Assembly (NCBI RefSeq): GCF_900142445.1
Contig: NZ_FRAV01000029.1
Coordinates: 1 to 62,835 of the forward strand
DNA: 62,835 nucleotides
DNA from: Chryseobacterium polytrichastri
GTDB lineage: Bacteria > Bacteroidota > Bacteroidia > Flavobacteriales > Weeksellaceae
Direction: 5' to 3'
This document shows, one piece after another, positions 62,429 through 62,835 of the stretch. The translations under genes and the position numbers were made by a program. The first letter of the stretch is position 1. Every line of letters begins with the position of its first letter. A model generated the notes under the pieces. That model searched no databases. It had not been told where the DNA came from and was given only the letters and a program-made list of their open reading frames with translations.

Positions 62429-62689
62429 TTAGGCATGCAGAGCTGTTATAATATTTTTATAAGTTGTTTTTGTAATGTCGGTTATACTTTCCTTTTCAAG
62501 GATTTCTCTATTGTCAATTAAAAAATTAGTGAAATAAAAATGCTTATTACTGATCAAATAAGCTTCTTTTTCTCCTAATATAACATCAATAGCCTCTCTT
62601 ATTGCTTGATCCAATTCATTTTTAATTTCAACATTATTGCCTGCAATTATCTCTGTCAACAAACTTCCATATAAAGAAGTAAACGCGGA
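62429..62689 (-). pseudogene. 3' remnant of a gene cut near the insertion sequence
   Basis: The frame is open from 62689 (in-frame stop TGA at 62690-62692) to the stop at 62429. It has no ATG; only TTG codons at 62662 and 62659 could start it. The sequence is protein-like (FTSLYGSLLTEIIAGN to the end ALHA). The open frame stops where the candidate IS begins, so the 5' part of the gene, and probably the operon promoter, was likely displaced. Family of the missing gene unknown. Confidence 0.6.
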
Positions 62690-62835
62690 TCAGTCTCAAA
62701 AGTTGGGGAGAAAATAAAAAATGCTATTTTTGTATAATGCTAAATGATGCCGAACTGCTTAAATTATTTTTACCTGAACTGTTGATTGAATATTTTGAGA
62801 TTGTAAAATTTGAAGAAGAAAACCAAATTCTACAT
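62690..62835 (+). mobile_element. Left end of an ISAon1-like insertion sequence (cut by window end)
   Basis: The transposase reading frame starts 48 bases inside this edge. The boundary near 62680-62705 is inferred from where the neighbouring frame ends; the inverted repeat cannot be confirmed because the other end is outside. Confidence 0.5.
62737..62835 (+). CDS. ISAon1-type transposase N-region, partial
   Basis: Only the first 33 codons are in the window (MLNDAELLKLFLPELLIEYF, then EIVKFEEENQILH); they run off the right edge in frame. This matches the N-terminal region that opens ISAon1-family transposases in Chryseobacterium, as I recall it. It is divergent from the truncated operon. Confidence 0.65.
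   Translation, partial: MLNDAELLKLFLPELLIEYFEIVKFEEENQILH

Noticed and set aside
1..62835. CRISPR array or prophage
   Set aside because: No regularly spaced direct repeats and no phage structural or integrase genes were seen.

Overview
This window reads as chromosomal DNA of a Bacteroidota bacterium of the Flavobacteriales, most likely Chryseobacterium or a close Weeksellaceae relative. The evidence is the low GC content, the many -7 boxes matching TAnnTTTG, the scarcity of Shine-Dalgarno sequences, a MurF-alanine racemase fusion, a SprE/PorW-type lipoprotein, a patatin-barrel protein, and an ISAon1-like transposase start at the right edge. The genus is inferred from protein style; no database search was possible.

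Left end (1-4.9 kb): an accessory NAD/ADP-ribose-flavoured module. A NUDIX-winged-helix regulator (NrtR-like), a NADAR protein and a tight three-gene operon (coiled-coil protein, vWA protein, shortened adenylosuccinate-synthetase homologue) lie on the minus strand. Four copies of a 21-bp imperfect palindrome (TTTGYGT-N7-ACACWAA) sit in front of these units, and two of them overlap the -7 box. This is the best candidate here for a poorly described system. A lipoprotein gene diverging from the regulator looks split by a frameshift.

4.9-23 kb is mostly housekeeping: lepA; an ECF sigma, anti-sigma and Spy-like sensor operon; a DUF2520 protein, kdsC-like and maf; sprE; tsaB; an orphan rhuM-like gene; an SDR; a LysE, LD-carboxypeptidase, DoxX and YraN operon; rnr; rpiB.

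23-28.3 kb has features of a replication-origin domain. The AT-rich 555-bp gap between divergent rpiB and pgk contains one perfect DnaA box and several near matches. Two parS-like sites, one of them a perfect TGTTTCACGTGAAACA, flank mnmG a few kb away.

28-48.4 kb: ybeY, a patatin-barrel protein, murF-alr, tdk, an acidic internally repeated protein, rsmI, a WG-repeat protein, fabG, guaC, surE, a Tsp/Prc-type protease, a Cu/Zn SOD lipoprotein, an AraC-type regulator, a TonB-dependent receptor and a small secreted protein.

48.5-52.4 kb is a LytS/LytTR signalling locus in which a 2TM domain occurs four times: once fused to the kinase and three times as stand-alone proteins. mnmA, a small barrel protein, clpC, a YgjV-like protein, two glycosyltransferases and sufE follow.

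Right end (60.7-62.8 kb): an AT-rich accessory operon with a dCTP-deaminase-like protein, an HELGH zinc metallopeptidase, and the 3' remnant of a gene apparently cut by an insertion sequence whose transposase runs off the window. No tRNA, rRNA or CRISPR array was seen.
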